Assembly (NCBI GenBank): GCA_963792875.1
Contig: CAWBXV010000002.1
Location: 496,001 to 560,000, forward strand
Origin: JAHEGP01 sp963792875
Lineage (GTDB): Bacteria > Pseudomonadota > Gammaproteobacteria > Pseudomonadales > JAHEGP01
Direction of reading: 5' to 3'
DNA length: 64,000 nt
The notes under the pieces were generated by a model. The model made no database searches and was not told the origin of the DNA. It was given only the letters and a program-made list of their open reading frames with translations. How positions within the stretch are numbered: position 1 is the first letter of the stretch; each line of letters starts with the position of its first letter. A program made the position numbers and the translations under genes. Below are positions 28,944 to 36,762 of this stretch, piece by piece.

Positions 28944-31376
28944 ATGACCGGCCCGACCACCACGCCACCAGCACCCGCTCCCCGCTGTCGGCCGATCGCT
29001 GATATCGCCGGTGAGCCGGCCGGGGGCAAGGCCCAGGGGCTCGCCGAGCTGCTGGAGCTGGGGCTGGCGGTACCGCCGGCTTTCGTGGTGCTGGACGCCC
29101 GCGCCGATGCCATGCCGCCGGACCTGGCGGCCCACTACCAGGCGCTGGGCGGCGGCCCCGTCGCGGTGCGCTCATCCGCGCTGGGCGAGGACGGCGCCGC
29201 CGCCTCCTTTGCCGGGCAGTACGAGACCGTGCTGGGCGTCGAGGGCCTGGCGGCGCTCGAACAGGCCATCGTCACCTGCGTGCGTTCGCTGCACACGGCG
29301 CGGGCCCAGGCCTACCAGGCCGCGCAGGCCGGCGGCGAGGAGAGCGTCATGGCGGTCGTGGTCCAGCGCATGGTGGCGCCGCGGGCTGCCGGCGTGCTGT
29401 TCACCGCCGACCCGGTGTCGGGCCGCCGCGACCGCATGGTCATCGATGCCGTGCCCGGCATCGGCGAGGCGCTGATGAGCGGCCAGCAGACGCCGGACCA
29501 CTACCTGCTGGCCCCGGACGACGCGCTGGCAGAGCAGACCCTGGCGGGAACCGAGGCAGTCCTGAGCGCAGCCGATCTGCGCGCCCTGGCACTCCCGGCG
29601 CGCGCGGCTGCCGCCGCCATGGGCAGGCCGCTGGACCTGGAGTGGGCCATCGACGCCGCCGGTGCGCTGTGGTGGCTGCAGGCGCGCCCGATCACCACCC
29701 TGCCGGCGGACCTCAACGAGCTCGACACCCCCGTCGCCGCGGACGACGTCGTCACGCGCTGCAACATCGGCGAGATGATGCCCGGGGCGGTGTGCCCGCT
29801 GACCTTCAGCGTGCAGGGCCGCGCCATCGAGCACGGCATGCAGCACATGCAGGTCTGCTGGGGGGCGCGCCCGGCCATCACTCAGGAGTGGACCCAGGTC
29901 AACCAGGCTTTTGGCCACCTCTTCATCAACCTGACCCAGAGCCTGGCCAGCAGCCGCTACGTGGGCATCAGCACCGCCGATCAGCTGGCGCAGAGCATCT
30001 GCGGCCGGTCGGTGCCCCAGCTGCGCGAACCGCAGCCACTGGCACCGGCGTGGCGGCGCCGGCTGGGTTCCGCGCGCTTCATGTACTACTGCCTGCGGGC
30101 GCGCCACTGCATCGCGGCTTTCGAGCCGCGCCTGGCCGCCATGCGCGTGCGCCCGCTGGACGATTCCCGCAGCATGATGGCCGAGCTGGACGCCAAGGTC
30201 GGCTGGCTCGGCGCCACCCACGAGGTGCATCTGCGCGCTTCGGCCTACTCCGGCGTCATGGAGGGCGTGATCCAGCGCCTGGTGAGCGGCGCCGCCCCGC
30301 CCACGCTGGCGCAGCAGGCGCAGGCCGCGCGCCTGCTGGCAGGCGCCAGCGAGGTCGAGAGCGCCCTGCTGGTGGCGCAGCTGGACCGCGTGGTCGACCA
30401 TATCGCCCGTGTCGCGGACGGCTCCCGGCGCTTTGGCGAAGCCACCCCCGCCGAGGCGCTCGCCTGGCTGCGCGGCCCCGGGGCGGGCGCGGCCGGCGCG
30501 CTGTTCAACGACTTTCTCGAGCGCCACGGCCACCGCGGCTACCGCGAGCTGTGCCTGCGGGAAAAGGCCTGGGCCGACGCCCCGGAAAAACTGGTCGTCA
30601 CCATGCAGGCCACGCTGGCGGCCCGCCTGAGCCCGCACTACCGACCCAAGGCGGTCGCACCCGTCGCCGTGGCGGCGCTGCCGCGGGCGCTGCGCTGGAT
30701 GCTGCCACGGGCCCACCAGGCCATTCGCCAGCGTGAATACACCAAGTCCCTGCTGGTCGACGTCACCAACCGCCTCAAGCGCGGCTACCGGCACCTGGGC
30801 GGACTGCTGGCACGCGAGGGCCACCTGCCCGATGCCGACCTGGTGTTCTTCTTCACCCACGACGAGCTGACGCGCTTCTGCGCGGCGCCCGCCCGGGCCG
30901 GCGCGGACCACGCCCTGGCCCGGCGCCGCGCACTGGCCTACCAGGACCGGCTGCACTTTGCCGACGTCATGGTGGGATCACCCCGGCCCCTGCCCGCCGC
31001 GCCGCCGACAGCGGCCGCCGACACGCTGGCCGGACGGCCCGTCAGCGGCGGCGTGGTCGAGGGCCTGGCGCGGGTGTGCCATACGGTGGACGAGGCTGCG
31101 GCGCTCAAGCCCGGCGAGATCCTGGTGGCGCCCATCACCGACGTCGGCTGGACGCCGTATTTCAGCCTGATCGCCGGCCTGGCGACGGAGGTCGGCAGCG
31201 CCGTGTCGCACGGCGCGGTCATCGCGCGCGAGTATGGACTGCCCGCCGTGGTCAACCTCGCCAACGCCACCAGCGCGTTCCGCACCGGCGACCGCGTGCG
31301 CCTCGATGCCGACCGGGGCCTGTTGACGCGGCTCGCGGGTGCCGCCGACGACGCCGCTGCAGCTGACGCGAACTAG
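28944..31376 (+). CDS. PEP/pyruvate-dependent phosphotransferase-like enzyme
   Basis: 810 aa. The N-terminal 280 residues are an ATP-grasp-like PEP synthase/PPDK ATP-binding domain (GGKAQGLAELLELG, VRSSALGEDGAAASFAGQ, DLEWAID). The middle part is unlike PEP synthase. The C-terminus is a swivelling phosphohistidine domain (LKPGEILVAPITD, then AVSHGAVIAREYGLPAVV with the active His). The order ATP domain, substrate domain, His domain matches rifampicin phosphotransferase and its relatives rather than PEP synthase, which has the His domain in the middle. The substrate is unknown. It starts 11 bases after tatD. Confidence 0.85.
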   Translation: MTGPTTTPPAPAPRCRPIADIAGEPAGGKAQGLAELLELGLAVPPAFVVLDARADAMPPDLAAHYQALGGGPVAVRSSALGEDGAAASFAGQYETVLGVEGLAALEQAIVTCVRSLHTARAQAYQAAQAGGEESVMAVVVQRMVAPRAAGVLFTADPVSGRRDRMVIDAVPGIGEALMSGQQTPDHYLLAPDDALAEQTLAGTEAVLSAADLRALALPARAAAAAMGRPLDLEWAIDAAGALWWLQARPITTLPADLNELDTPVAADDVVTRCNIGEMMPGAVCPLTFSVQGRAIEHGMQHMQVCWGARPAITQEWTQVNQAFGHLFINLTQSLASSRYVGISTADQLAQSICGRSVPQLREPQPLAPAWRRRLGSARFMYYCLRARHCIAAFEPRLAAMRVRPLDDSRSMMAELDAKVGWLGATHEVHLRASAYSGVMEGVIQRLVSGAAPPTLAQQAQAARLLAGASEVESALLVAQLDRVVDHIARVADGSRRFGEATPAEALAWLRGPGAGAAGALFNDFLERHGHRGYRELCLREKAWADAPEKLVVTMQATLAARLSPHYRPKAVAPVAVAALPRALRWMLPRAHQAIRQREYTKSLLVDVTNRLKRGYRHLGGLLAREGHLPDADLVFFFTHDELTRFCAAPARAGADHALARRRALAYQDRLHFADVMVGSPRPLPAAPPTAAADTLAGRPVSGGVVEGLARVCHTVDEAAALKPGEILVAPITDVGWTPYFSLIAGLATEVGSAVSHGAVIAREYGLPAVVNLANATSAFRTGDRVRLDADRGLLTRLAGAADDAAAADAN

Positions 31377-31509
31377 ACGATTCCCCCGGCCGCCAACTCT
31401 GATATAGTCGGGGGTGACGCCGGCCTGAAACCAAGGACCAACGGCGCGTGCAGCGGATGTGCGCTGGCCGGAGCCGAGACAGCCGCGACCCTGAGGGAGA
31501 GTGACGATA

Positions 31510-31860
31510 ATGATGATTCTGGCCATCCTGATACTGCTGGGCACCGGCTGGGCGCTATGGAACCTGTACGGCAAAGTACAGCGGCTCGATGCCCTCATCG
31601 AGCAGTGGGAGGACACCCTGGCCACACTGCAGCAGGTCGAACAGGGCGCCGCGGCCGGCAAAGCGGGCAGCGGACTGCGCGTGATCATCGAAATCACCGA
31701 CGCGGTCGAACTCGCCAAGCGCTACCACTGGGCCGGCAGCGCGGGAGCGCTGGCCCCCAACGTGCTGAAAAAAACCATACAGGGGCGCGTGCTCAAAGAG
31801 ACCCAGAAAGCCATGCTGGAGGGCGGCCACGATGCGGAAGTCAAAGTCATCGTCTTGTAG
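31510..31860 (+). CDS. Small single-helix membrane protein
   Basis: 116 aa. An N-terminal membrane helix (MMILAILILLGTGWALW) is followed by a short coiled coil (VQRLDALIEQWEDTLATLQQVEQ) and an alpha/beta cytoplasmic domain ending VKVIVL. GAGGGAGA precedes it; an in-frame GTG at 31501 sits too close to that site. No family is recognised. The next gene starts 9 bases after the stop and has a similar build, so the two are probably one operon. Confidence 0.65.
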   Translation: MMILAILILLGTGWALWNLYGKVQRLDALIEQWEDTLATLQQVEQGAAAGKAGSGLRVIIEITDAVELAKRYHWAGSAGALAPNVLKKTIQGRVLKETQKAMLEGGHDAEVKVIVL

Positions 31861-31869
31861 GGTGGCGCC

Positions 31870-32370
31870 ATGTCGATAATGGCGCTGGTACTCACCGCCG
31901 CGGCGGCAACGCTGGCCGCGCTGGGCATCGTGGTGGCCCGCGAGCTGCGCGCCAAGCAGGCGCGCCTGGTGGCCCTGGAGCACGCGCTGGTGGATTGCCT
32001 GGCCGCCGAGCGCGAGGCCAGCATCCGCCATGAGGCTCTGGTGGAGCAGCAGGACATCGTGGAAAAGTCGGTCGAGACCGGCGCCAAATCCGCCGAGACC
32101 ATCCACCGCACGGTAGCGGGCGTGACCTTCGGCATACTCGACAGCATCCCCGCCACCGAGAACGTATCCCGCCTGGTCCGAGGCGTGCACGACGGCGTCG
32201 CCGGCACGGTCTATGCCTCCGTCCGCGATACCAACAAGCAGCTCGGCAAGCTCGCCCGGGGCTACCTCAAGGAGCGCGAAGCGGCCGCGCGGCGCCAGCG
32301 CCCCGGCGACAAGAGCGGCGTCGATGACGACAAGGCGCCGGGCGGCGACGAAGACACCAGCGACCGTTGA
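31870..32370 (+). CDS. Small membrane-anchored coiled-coil protein
   Basis: 166 aa. One N-terminal helix (ALVLTAAAATLAALGIVVA) leads to a long helical region (residues 25-75) and a domain with FGILDSIPATENVSRLVRGVHDG. The tail after residue 135 is charged and probably disordered (PGDKSGVDDDK). No family is recognised. The paired layout with the preceding gene (membrane helix, then coiled coil) suggests the two products act together at the inner membrane. Confidence 0.65.
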   Translation: MSIMALVLTAAAATLAALGIVVARELRAKQARLVALEHALVDCLAAEREASIRHEALVEQQDIVEKSVETGAKSAETIHRTVAGVTFGILDSIPATENVSRLVRGVHDGVAGTVYASVRDTNKQLGKLARGYLKEREAAARRQRPGDKSGVDDDKAPGGDEDTSDR

Positions 32371-32394
32371 GCCGCCAGCGACCGGCACAGGCGC

Positions 32395-33624
32395 TCAGGG
32401 GGCGCGCAACAGGCCGCCGATTTCATTCAGGAGCACCACGACGCACATCGCCAGGCCACCCGCGGGCAGCCAGCGGGGCACCACCACCACGCCCGCGGGA
32501 TGCGGGTCGCGTCGCTTGACGCGCAGCAGCGCGGCATTCACCAGCGCAAACACGACGAGCATCACCAGGGACGTGATTCTCGCCAGCGGCCCCAGCCGGC
32601 CGGCAAGCGCCATCGCCAGCATCAGCAGCGTGGCCAGCGCGGTGGCCAGCAGCGGCGTGCCGGTGCGCGGGTCGACCGCGCCCAGCGCGCGCGGCAGCTG
32701 TCCCCGGCAGGCCATGCCGTACAGCACCCGCGCCGCCATGATCACCTGCACCAGGGCACCGTTGATGATGGCGAACAGGCCGATCACCCCCATCAACGGA
32801 CCGGCGCCGCCGGTGTAGTGCTGGAACAGCGTGGCCAGCGGCGCCTCGCTGGCCGCCAGGGCGGCCGGCGGCAGCGCCAGCACGGCCCCGATCATCACCG
32901 CCAGATAGAGCGTCGTGGTGATCAGCAGGGTCGCCACGATGGCCAGCGGCATGTTGCGCCGCACCTGCTTCACCTCCTCCGCCACGTCGACCATATCCTC
33001 GAAACCGAGGTAGGCGTAGAACGCCAGCAGGCCCCCTGAGAACACCGCCCCCCAGGAGGCCGAGTCCGCCGCCGGGATCAGCAGCGGCCAGCGCTCCGGC
33101 AGCTCCGCCAGGGCGTCGCGGCTGGCGCCGATGACCAGCAGCAGACCGCCCACCTCCACCAGCGTGATCACTGCCGCAACGGTGACGGACTGCGCGATGC
33201 CCCAGGCCGCCAGCGCGCCAACGGCCAGGACCGCCATGACGATCGCCGGGACGCGGTCGACCGGGACGAACTCGCCGAGATAGCCGACAAAGCCATTGAC
33301 CAGGGCGCTGGACGACACCAGGCCCGCCACGATCACCAGCAGCCCCACCAGGGTCGACAGCCGCCGCGATCCCAGACCCTCCTGCACGTAGAGCGCGGCC
33401 CCGGCGGCGCGGGGGAAGCGGCTGGACAGCTCGGCGAACGACAGCGCAGTCAGGCCAGCCATCAGCGACGCCATGAGAAAGGCCATCGGCGCCAGGTATC
33501 CCGCCACCGCCGCGAGTTCGCCGATCAGCGCATAGATGCCGGCGCCGATGGTGGTGCCCAGGCCGTAGAGAATCAGCTGGAACAGCGAGATGCGGCGTCT
33601 GAGCTGCGCTTGCGGGGACGACAT
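32395..33624 (-). CDS. APC-superfamily amino acid permease
   Basis: 409 aa with about 11-12 membrane helices. TTIGAGIYALIGE in the first helix is the unwound substrate-binding segment of APC transporters, and helix 6 region AFYAYLGFEDMVDVAEEV is the matching conserved site. Similar proteins take up amino acids or polyamines by proton symport or exchange; specificity is not visible. The ATG at 33624 is used; another lies three codons upstream. No ribosome site is apparent, and TATAGT lies immediately upstream, so a leaderless transcript is possible. Confidence 0.88.
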   Translation of the reverse strand: MSSPQAQLRRRISLFQLILYGLGTTIGAGIYALIGELAAVAGYLAPMAFLMASLMAGLTALSFAELSSRFPRAAGAALYVQEGLGSRRLSTLVGLLVIVAGLVSSSALVNGFVGYLGEFVPVDRVPAIVMAVLAVGALAAWGIAQSVTVAAVITLVEVGGLLLVIGASRDALAELPERWPLLIPAADSASWGAVFSGGLLAFYAYLGFEDMVDVAEEVKQVRRNMPLAIVATLLITTTLYLAVMIGAVLALPPAALAASEAPLATLFQHYTGGAGPLMGVIGLFAIINGALVQVIMAARVLYGMACRGQLPRALGAVDPRTGTPLLATALATLLMLAMALAGRLGPLARITSLVMLVVFALVNAALLRVKRRDPHPAGVVVVPRWLPAGGLAMCVVVLLNEIGGLLRAP

Positions 33625-33919
33625 GGCATGCACTATACGATGGATTAACAGCGCCTATTCTTTCTCTTCCCGCCACCCGCGACCAGCACCCGGCGAACTT
33701 TATTTCGCCGCCAGGCCACGCACCGTTGCCCACCCGCGCCGCGGCGGAGAATTTCGACTACACTCAAGCAGCAAAGGCGTCGGGATCCTTGCGCCTGCGG
33801 CCGCACGATGGCACGCCATCGATCAGGCTACAGGGCCCGTCCAGTGGCGCCGGCACCGTGGCCGCCAACGTCCACCTCAATCCGCCCAAGACCTCCTGGA
33901 GGCGAAGACCGCCAGAGCC

Positions 33920-35305
33920 ATGACAAAAACGCATTACGGAACCGGCAGCGAACATCGGCAACGCACCGAGCCCTCTGCCATCGTCCTGTGCAACGTCGTC
34001 ACCGGGCTCGCCACGGCGAGGGGCATCGCCGCGGGCGGCATCGACGTGCACGCGGCCGTATTCAAGCCCCGGGACCCGATCCGCTATTCGCGGTGCTGCC
34101 GCAAGATCGATTTTTCCACCTGCCGCGGCGAGGAGGCCTTGATCGAGCGGCTGATCGCGGTGGCACAAGGCATGGCAGCGCCCCCCATCGTTATCGCCAC
34201 CAGCGACAAGCATGCCCTGCTGATGGCAAAGCACCGCGAGCGGCTGTCCCGTCACTGCCGCCTGTGGAACACGACGCAGGCCGACCTCGAGAGCATCGTC
34301 AACAAGCATCAGCTCTACGCGCTGGCGGAGCGGGCCGGGGTAAAGACCGTGCCGGCGATCGTGGAGCCCGACCTGGAACAGCTGTCGCAGTGGTCCAGGG
34401 AGAATCCCGCGCCCTATTTCCTCAAGCCCTTCTATGAGGGGATAGCCGTCTGCCAGCTGAAGCAGAAGAACCTGATCCTGGACTCGCGGCAGGCGCTGCT
34501 CGACTATGTGGCCGGACACGGCGCAGCGGGGCTGGTCATCCAGCGCCTGATACGCGGTGGCGACGGCTACATCTTCGACAGCTACGGCCTGTGCGATCGT
34601 CGCGGCGCCATCGTAACCATCGCCTCTCACCGCCGCTGGCGCCAGAACCCACCCGATACCGGCACTACCAGCTATGGCGAAATACCCGCCAGCCCCGAGG
34701 GCAGGGACGAAAGCGCGCTGTTCGACAACACGCGCCGCCTGCTGAGCGCGATCCACTATCACGGCATTTTCGGTATCGAATGGCTGCAGGACAGGGCCAC
34801 GGGCGAGCTGTACATCATCGACTTCAACGCGCGGCCGTTCAGTTCGATAGGCCATCTCACGGCCTGCGGACTCAACCTGCCGCTGCTCGCCTACCGGGAA
34901 CTGGCCGGTGACGACCTGGCCGAGGTCGACCCGCAGCCTCGACTGAGGCACCGCTTCTGGATCGACCTGATGAGCGACCTGTGGTGGGCACAGTCCAAGC
35001 GCGAGGCCGCCGACTTGCAGTGGGCGCCGTGGGTCGGGACGATCCTGCGCGCCAGGGAACACGCCTACTGGTCCTGGAGGGACCCCGGACCGGGCGCTTA
35101 TCAGCTATGGTCGATCGGCCAGATGCTGCTCTCCTCGCTGCGGAAGAAACTGCATGGTAACGATATTGATGCCGCGGGAGGTGGCGGACCTGCAGGCGCT
35201 GCCACCGCACGTGACGGCGATCCACTATCACCTGAAACCAGCCGGCCTGGGTCGGCGCCTCCTGAAACGCGTGAGAATCGACCGACCCGGCGCTGGGCTG
35301 GCTGA
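33920..35305 (+). CDS. ATP-grasp ligase of unknown substrate
   Basis: 461 aa from the ATG at 33920. An N-terminal Rossmann-like preATP-grasp region (SAIVLCNVVTGLATARG, PIVIATSDKHALL) is followed by the ATP-grasp fold: NKHQLYALAERAGV, PYFLKPFYEGIA, LVIQRLIRGGDGYIFD and YIIDFNARP (metal-binding Asp/Asn). The layout resembles carboxylate-amine ligases of the RimK/D-Asp ligase type that join an amino group to an acyl phosphate. The last 50 residues are low-complexity and overlap the next gene by 152 bases, so the real end may be earlier. It appears to be translated with the dehydrogenase gene that follows. Confidence 0.82.
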   Translation: MTKTHYGTGSEHRQRTEPSAIVLCNVVTGLATARGIAAGGIDVHAAVFKPRDPIRYSRCCRKIDFSTCRGEEALIERLIAVAQGMAAPPIVIATSDKHALLMAKHRERLSRHCRLWNTTQADLESIVNKHQLYALAERAGVKTVPAIVEPDLEQLSQWSRENPAPYFLKPFYEGIAVCQLKQKNLILDSRQALLDYVAGHGAAGLVIQRLIRGGDGYIFDSYGLCDRRGAIVTIASHRRWRQNPPDTGTTSYGEIPASPEGRDESALFDNTRRLLSAIHYHGIFGIEWLQDRATGELYIIDFNARPFSSIGHLTACGLNLPLLAYRELAGDDLAEVDPQPRLRHRFWIDLMSDLWWAQSKREAADLQWAPWVGTILRAREHAYWSWRDPGPGAYQLWSIGQMLLSSLRKKLHGNDIDAAGGGGPAGAATARDGDPLSPETSRPGSAPPETRENRPTRRWAG

Positions 35306-36170
35306 TCGATGGTGCTTCAGCGCCGATCGCGGCGCGCTCGAGCAGGTCAGCGCGCTGTGGCTGTCGTCATCGCTGGCGCTGTCGGCCACCGAGACCGAGC
35401 AGTTGCTGTCGGCCCTGCCCCGCCTGCGCTGGGTGTACAGCCAGCGCTCCGGCACTGACCACCTGCCGCTGGACTGCTACCAGCGCCGCGGCATCGTCGT
35501 GGCCAACACCGGCGACCTGACGTCGGGCTGGGTGGCACAGATGAATCTGGCATGCATACTGTCCCACGCCAAGCGCATCCCCCAGCACATCCATCAGCAG
35601 CAGCGTCGGCGATCGGGCGCGATCTATGGCGACGACTTCAGCGACCAGACCGCCGTTATCGTCGGCACCGGCAATATCGGCAGCGCCACGGCCCGCCTGT
35701 GCCAGGCGGTCGGCATATCGGTCATCGGCCTGAGCCGCAGCCCGCAGCGGCCGCCCCCGGCGGGCTTCGACCAGGTGCTGGACCTCGACAGCCAGGCCCA
35801 CGAGGGCCTCGCCGCCGCCGACCACCTGGTGCTGGCACTGCCGCTGTGCGCCGCGACTCGCGCGCTGATCGGCCGGCAACAGCTGGCGCTGCTGAAGCCC
35901 AGCGCCAGCATCGTCAACCTCGCGCGCCCGCAGATCGTCGACGAAAACGCGCTGCTCGATGCACTGCGGGACGGCGCGCTCGGCGCGGCCTATGTGTCGG
36001 GCCTGGAGGACGTATCACGCCTGCGACGCCACCGCGCCGCGCAGCAGCACAACCTGATCGTGACGCATTACTCAGACGCGCATCTGCGCAAAAAGAACCG
36101 GCTGGCCTTCGCCCAGTTTCTCGGCCTGCTGGAGCGCTGGCAGGCGCCCGCGGAGGCCGGCGACGGCTGA
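35154..36170 (+). CDS. D-2-hydroxyacid dehydrogenase-like protein
   Basis: 338 aa. VGTGNIGSATARL is the NAD-binding glycine motif. Catalytic Arg is in NLARPQIVDENAL, where the usual NVARG has Pro in place of Gly. The His of the family is represented by IVTHYS. The N-terminal substrate domain (WVYSQRSGTDHLPL, VVANTGDLTSGWVAQM) is diverged but alignable. These enzymes reduce 2-keto acids to D-2-hydroxy acids with NAD(P)H. The gene starts 152 bases inside the end of the ATP-grasp gene; the two may make and then ligate one small molecule. Confidence 0.85.
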   Translation: MVTILMPREVADLQALPPHVTAIHYHLKPAGLGRRLLKRVRIDRPGAGLADRWCFSADRGALEQVSALWLSSSLALSATETEQLLSALPRLRWVYSQRSGTDHLPLDCYQRRGIVVANTGDLTSGWVAQMNLACILSHAKRIPQHIHQQQRRRSGAIYGDDFSDQTAVIVGTGNIGSATARLCQAVGISVIGLSRSPQRPPPAGFDQVLDLDSQAHEGLAAADHLVLALPLCAATRALIGRQQLALLKPSASIVNLARPQIVDENALLDALRDGALGAAYVSGLEDVSRLRRHRAAQQHNLIVTHYSDAHLRKKNRLAFAQFLGLLERWQAPAEAGDG

Positions 36171-36184
36171 GGGCACAGCCAAGC

Positions 36185-36514
36185 TCAAGGCTTGCGTACC
36201 CACTGACCCGCCGGATTCTGGTAATAATTGCCCGACTCCGTCGCCTGCACGGCGCGCTGATAGAAGCGCAGGGCAACCTGGTCCACTGCCAGCGCGTTGG
36301 CTTTGGCCGTGTCCGCGAACATCTGCCGACGCTGCCGGTTGACGCCGTCCACCAGCGCCTTGACATCAGCCCCGGCGGGGGCCTTCACGTAGCTCAGATA
36401 GCCCGTGTTGGCCTCGCCCACCAGCCCCCTGGCCTTGGCCTCCTGCAGGTCCAGGGCCCAGGCGCCGACGGCAAGCAGGCTCAGCAGGGCCACCATCATC
36501 GTTCGCTTCAACAC
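36185..36514 (-). CDS. ydbL: YdbL-family periplasmic protein (DUF1318)
   Basis: 109 aa with a cleaved signal peptide (MVALLSLLAVGAWA). The mature start LDLQEAKARGLVGEANTGYLSY is split over the family signature (xxAKxxGxVGExxxGYL). In E. coli YdbL is a periplasmic partner of the YdbH-YnbE bridge and tunes its assembly. Here it is the last gene after ydbH and ynbE, the same order as in E. coli. Confidence 0.9.
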   Translation of the reverse strand: MLKRTMMVALLSLLAVGAWALDLQEAKARGLVGEANTGYLSYVKAPAGADVKALVDGVNRQRRQMFADTAKANALAVDQVALRFYQRAVQATESGNYYQNPAGQWVRKP

Positions 36515-36567
36515 GGCTGTCGTCCTCTTCAGTTGATGGAATAACCGGCGCGACCGGCCGGCGTCGG

Positions 36568-36762
36568 TCAGAACAACGCCTCATTGGTGAGGATCTGGTC
36601 GAGCTGCTGGTCGACCTTCACGCGGATTTCGTGTTCGATCCTGACGTTGAGGTTGATCTCTATGGGCTTGTCCGGCACCGCCACCTGCACCGTCGGCGTA
36701 CAGGCCTGCAGCGAGAGCGCGATGAGCGCGGCGCAGCCCGGCGTGCGCAATGGATACCTCAT
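36568..36762 (-). CDS. ynbE: YnbE-family outer-membrane lipoprotein
   Basis: 64 aa. The lipobox LQAC (Cys21) ends a short signal. The mature part PDKPIEINLNVRIEHEIRV is broken by no gaps and matches the YnbE core; the C-terminus (VDQQLDQIL) is amphipathic. YnbE adds beta-strands to the C-terminal end of YdbH to reach the outer membrane. Its ATG overlaps the ydbH stop by 4 bases (36759-36762), so translation is coupled. Confidence 0.9.
   Translation of the reverse strand: MRYPLRTPGCAALIALSLQACTPTVQVAVPDKPIEINLNVRIEHEIRVKVDQQLDQILTNEALF

Noticed and set aside
33590..33919. Long N-terminal extension of the ATP-grasp protein
   Set aside because: The 110 extra codons are Arg/Pro/His-rich and overlap the divergent permease start; the protein-like sequence begins at the ATG 33920.
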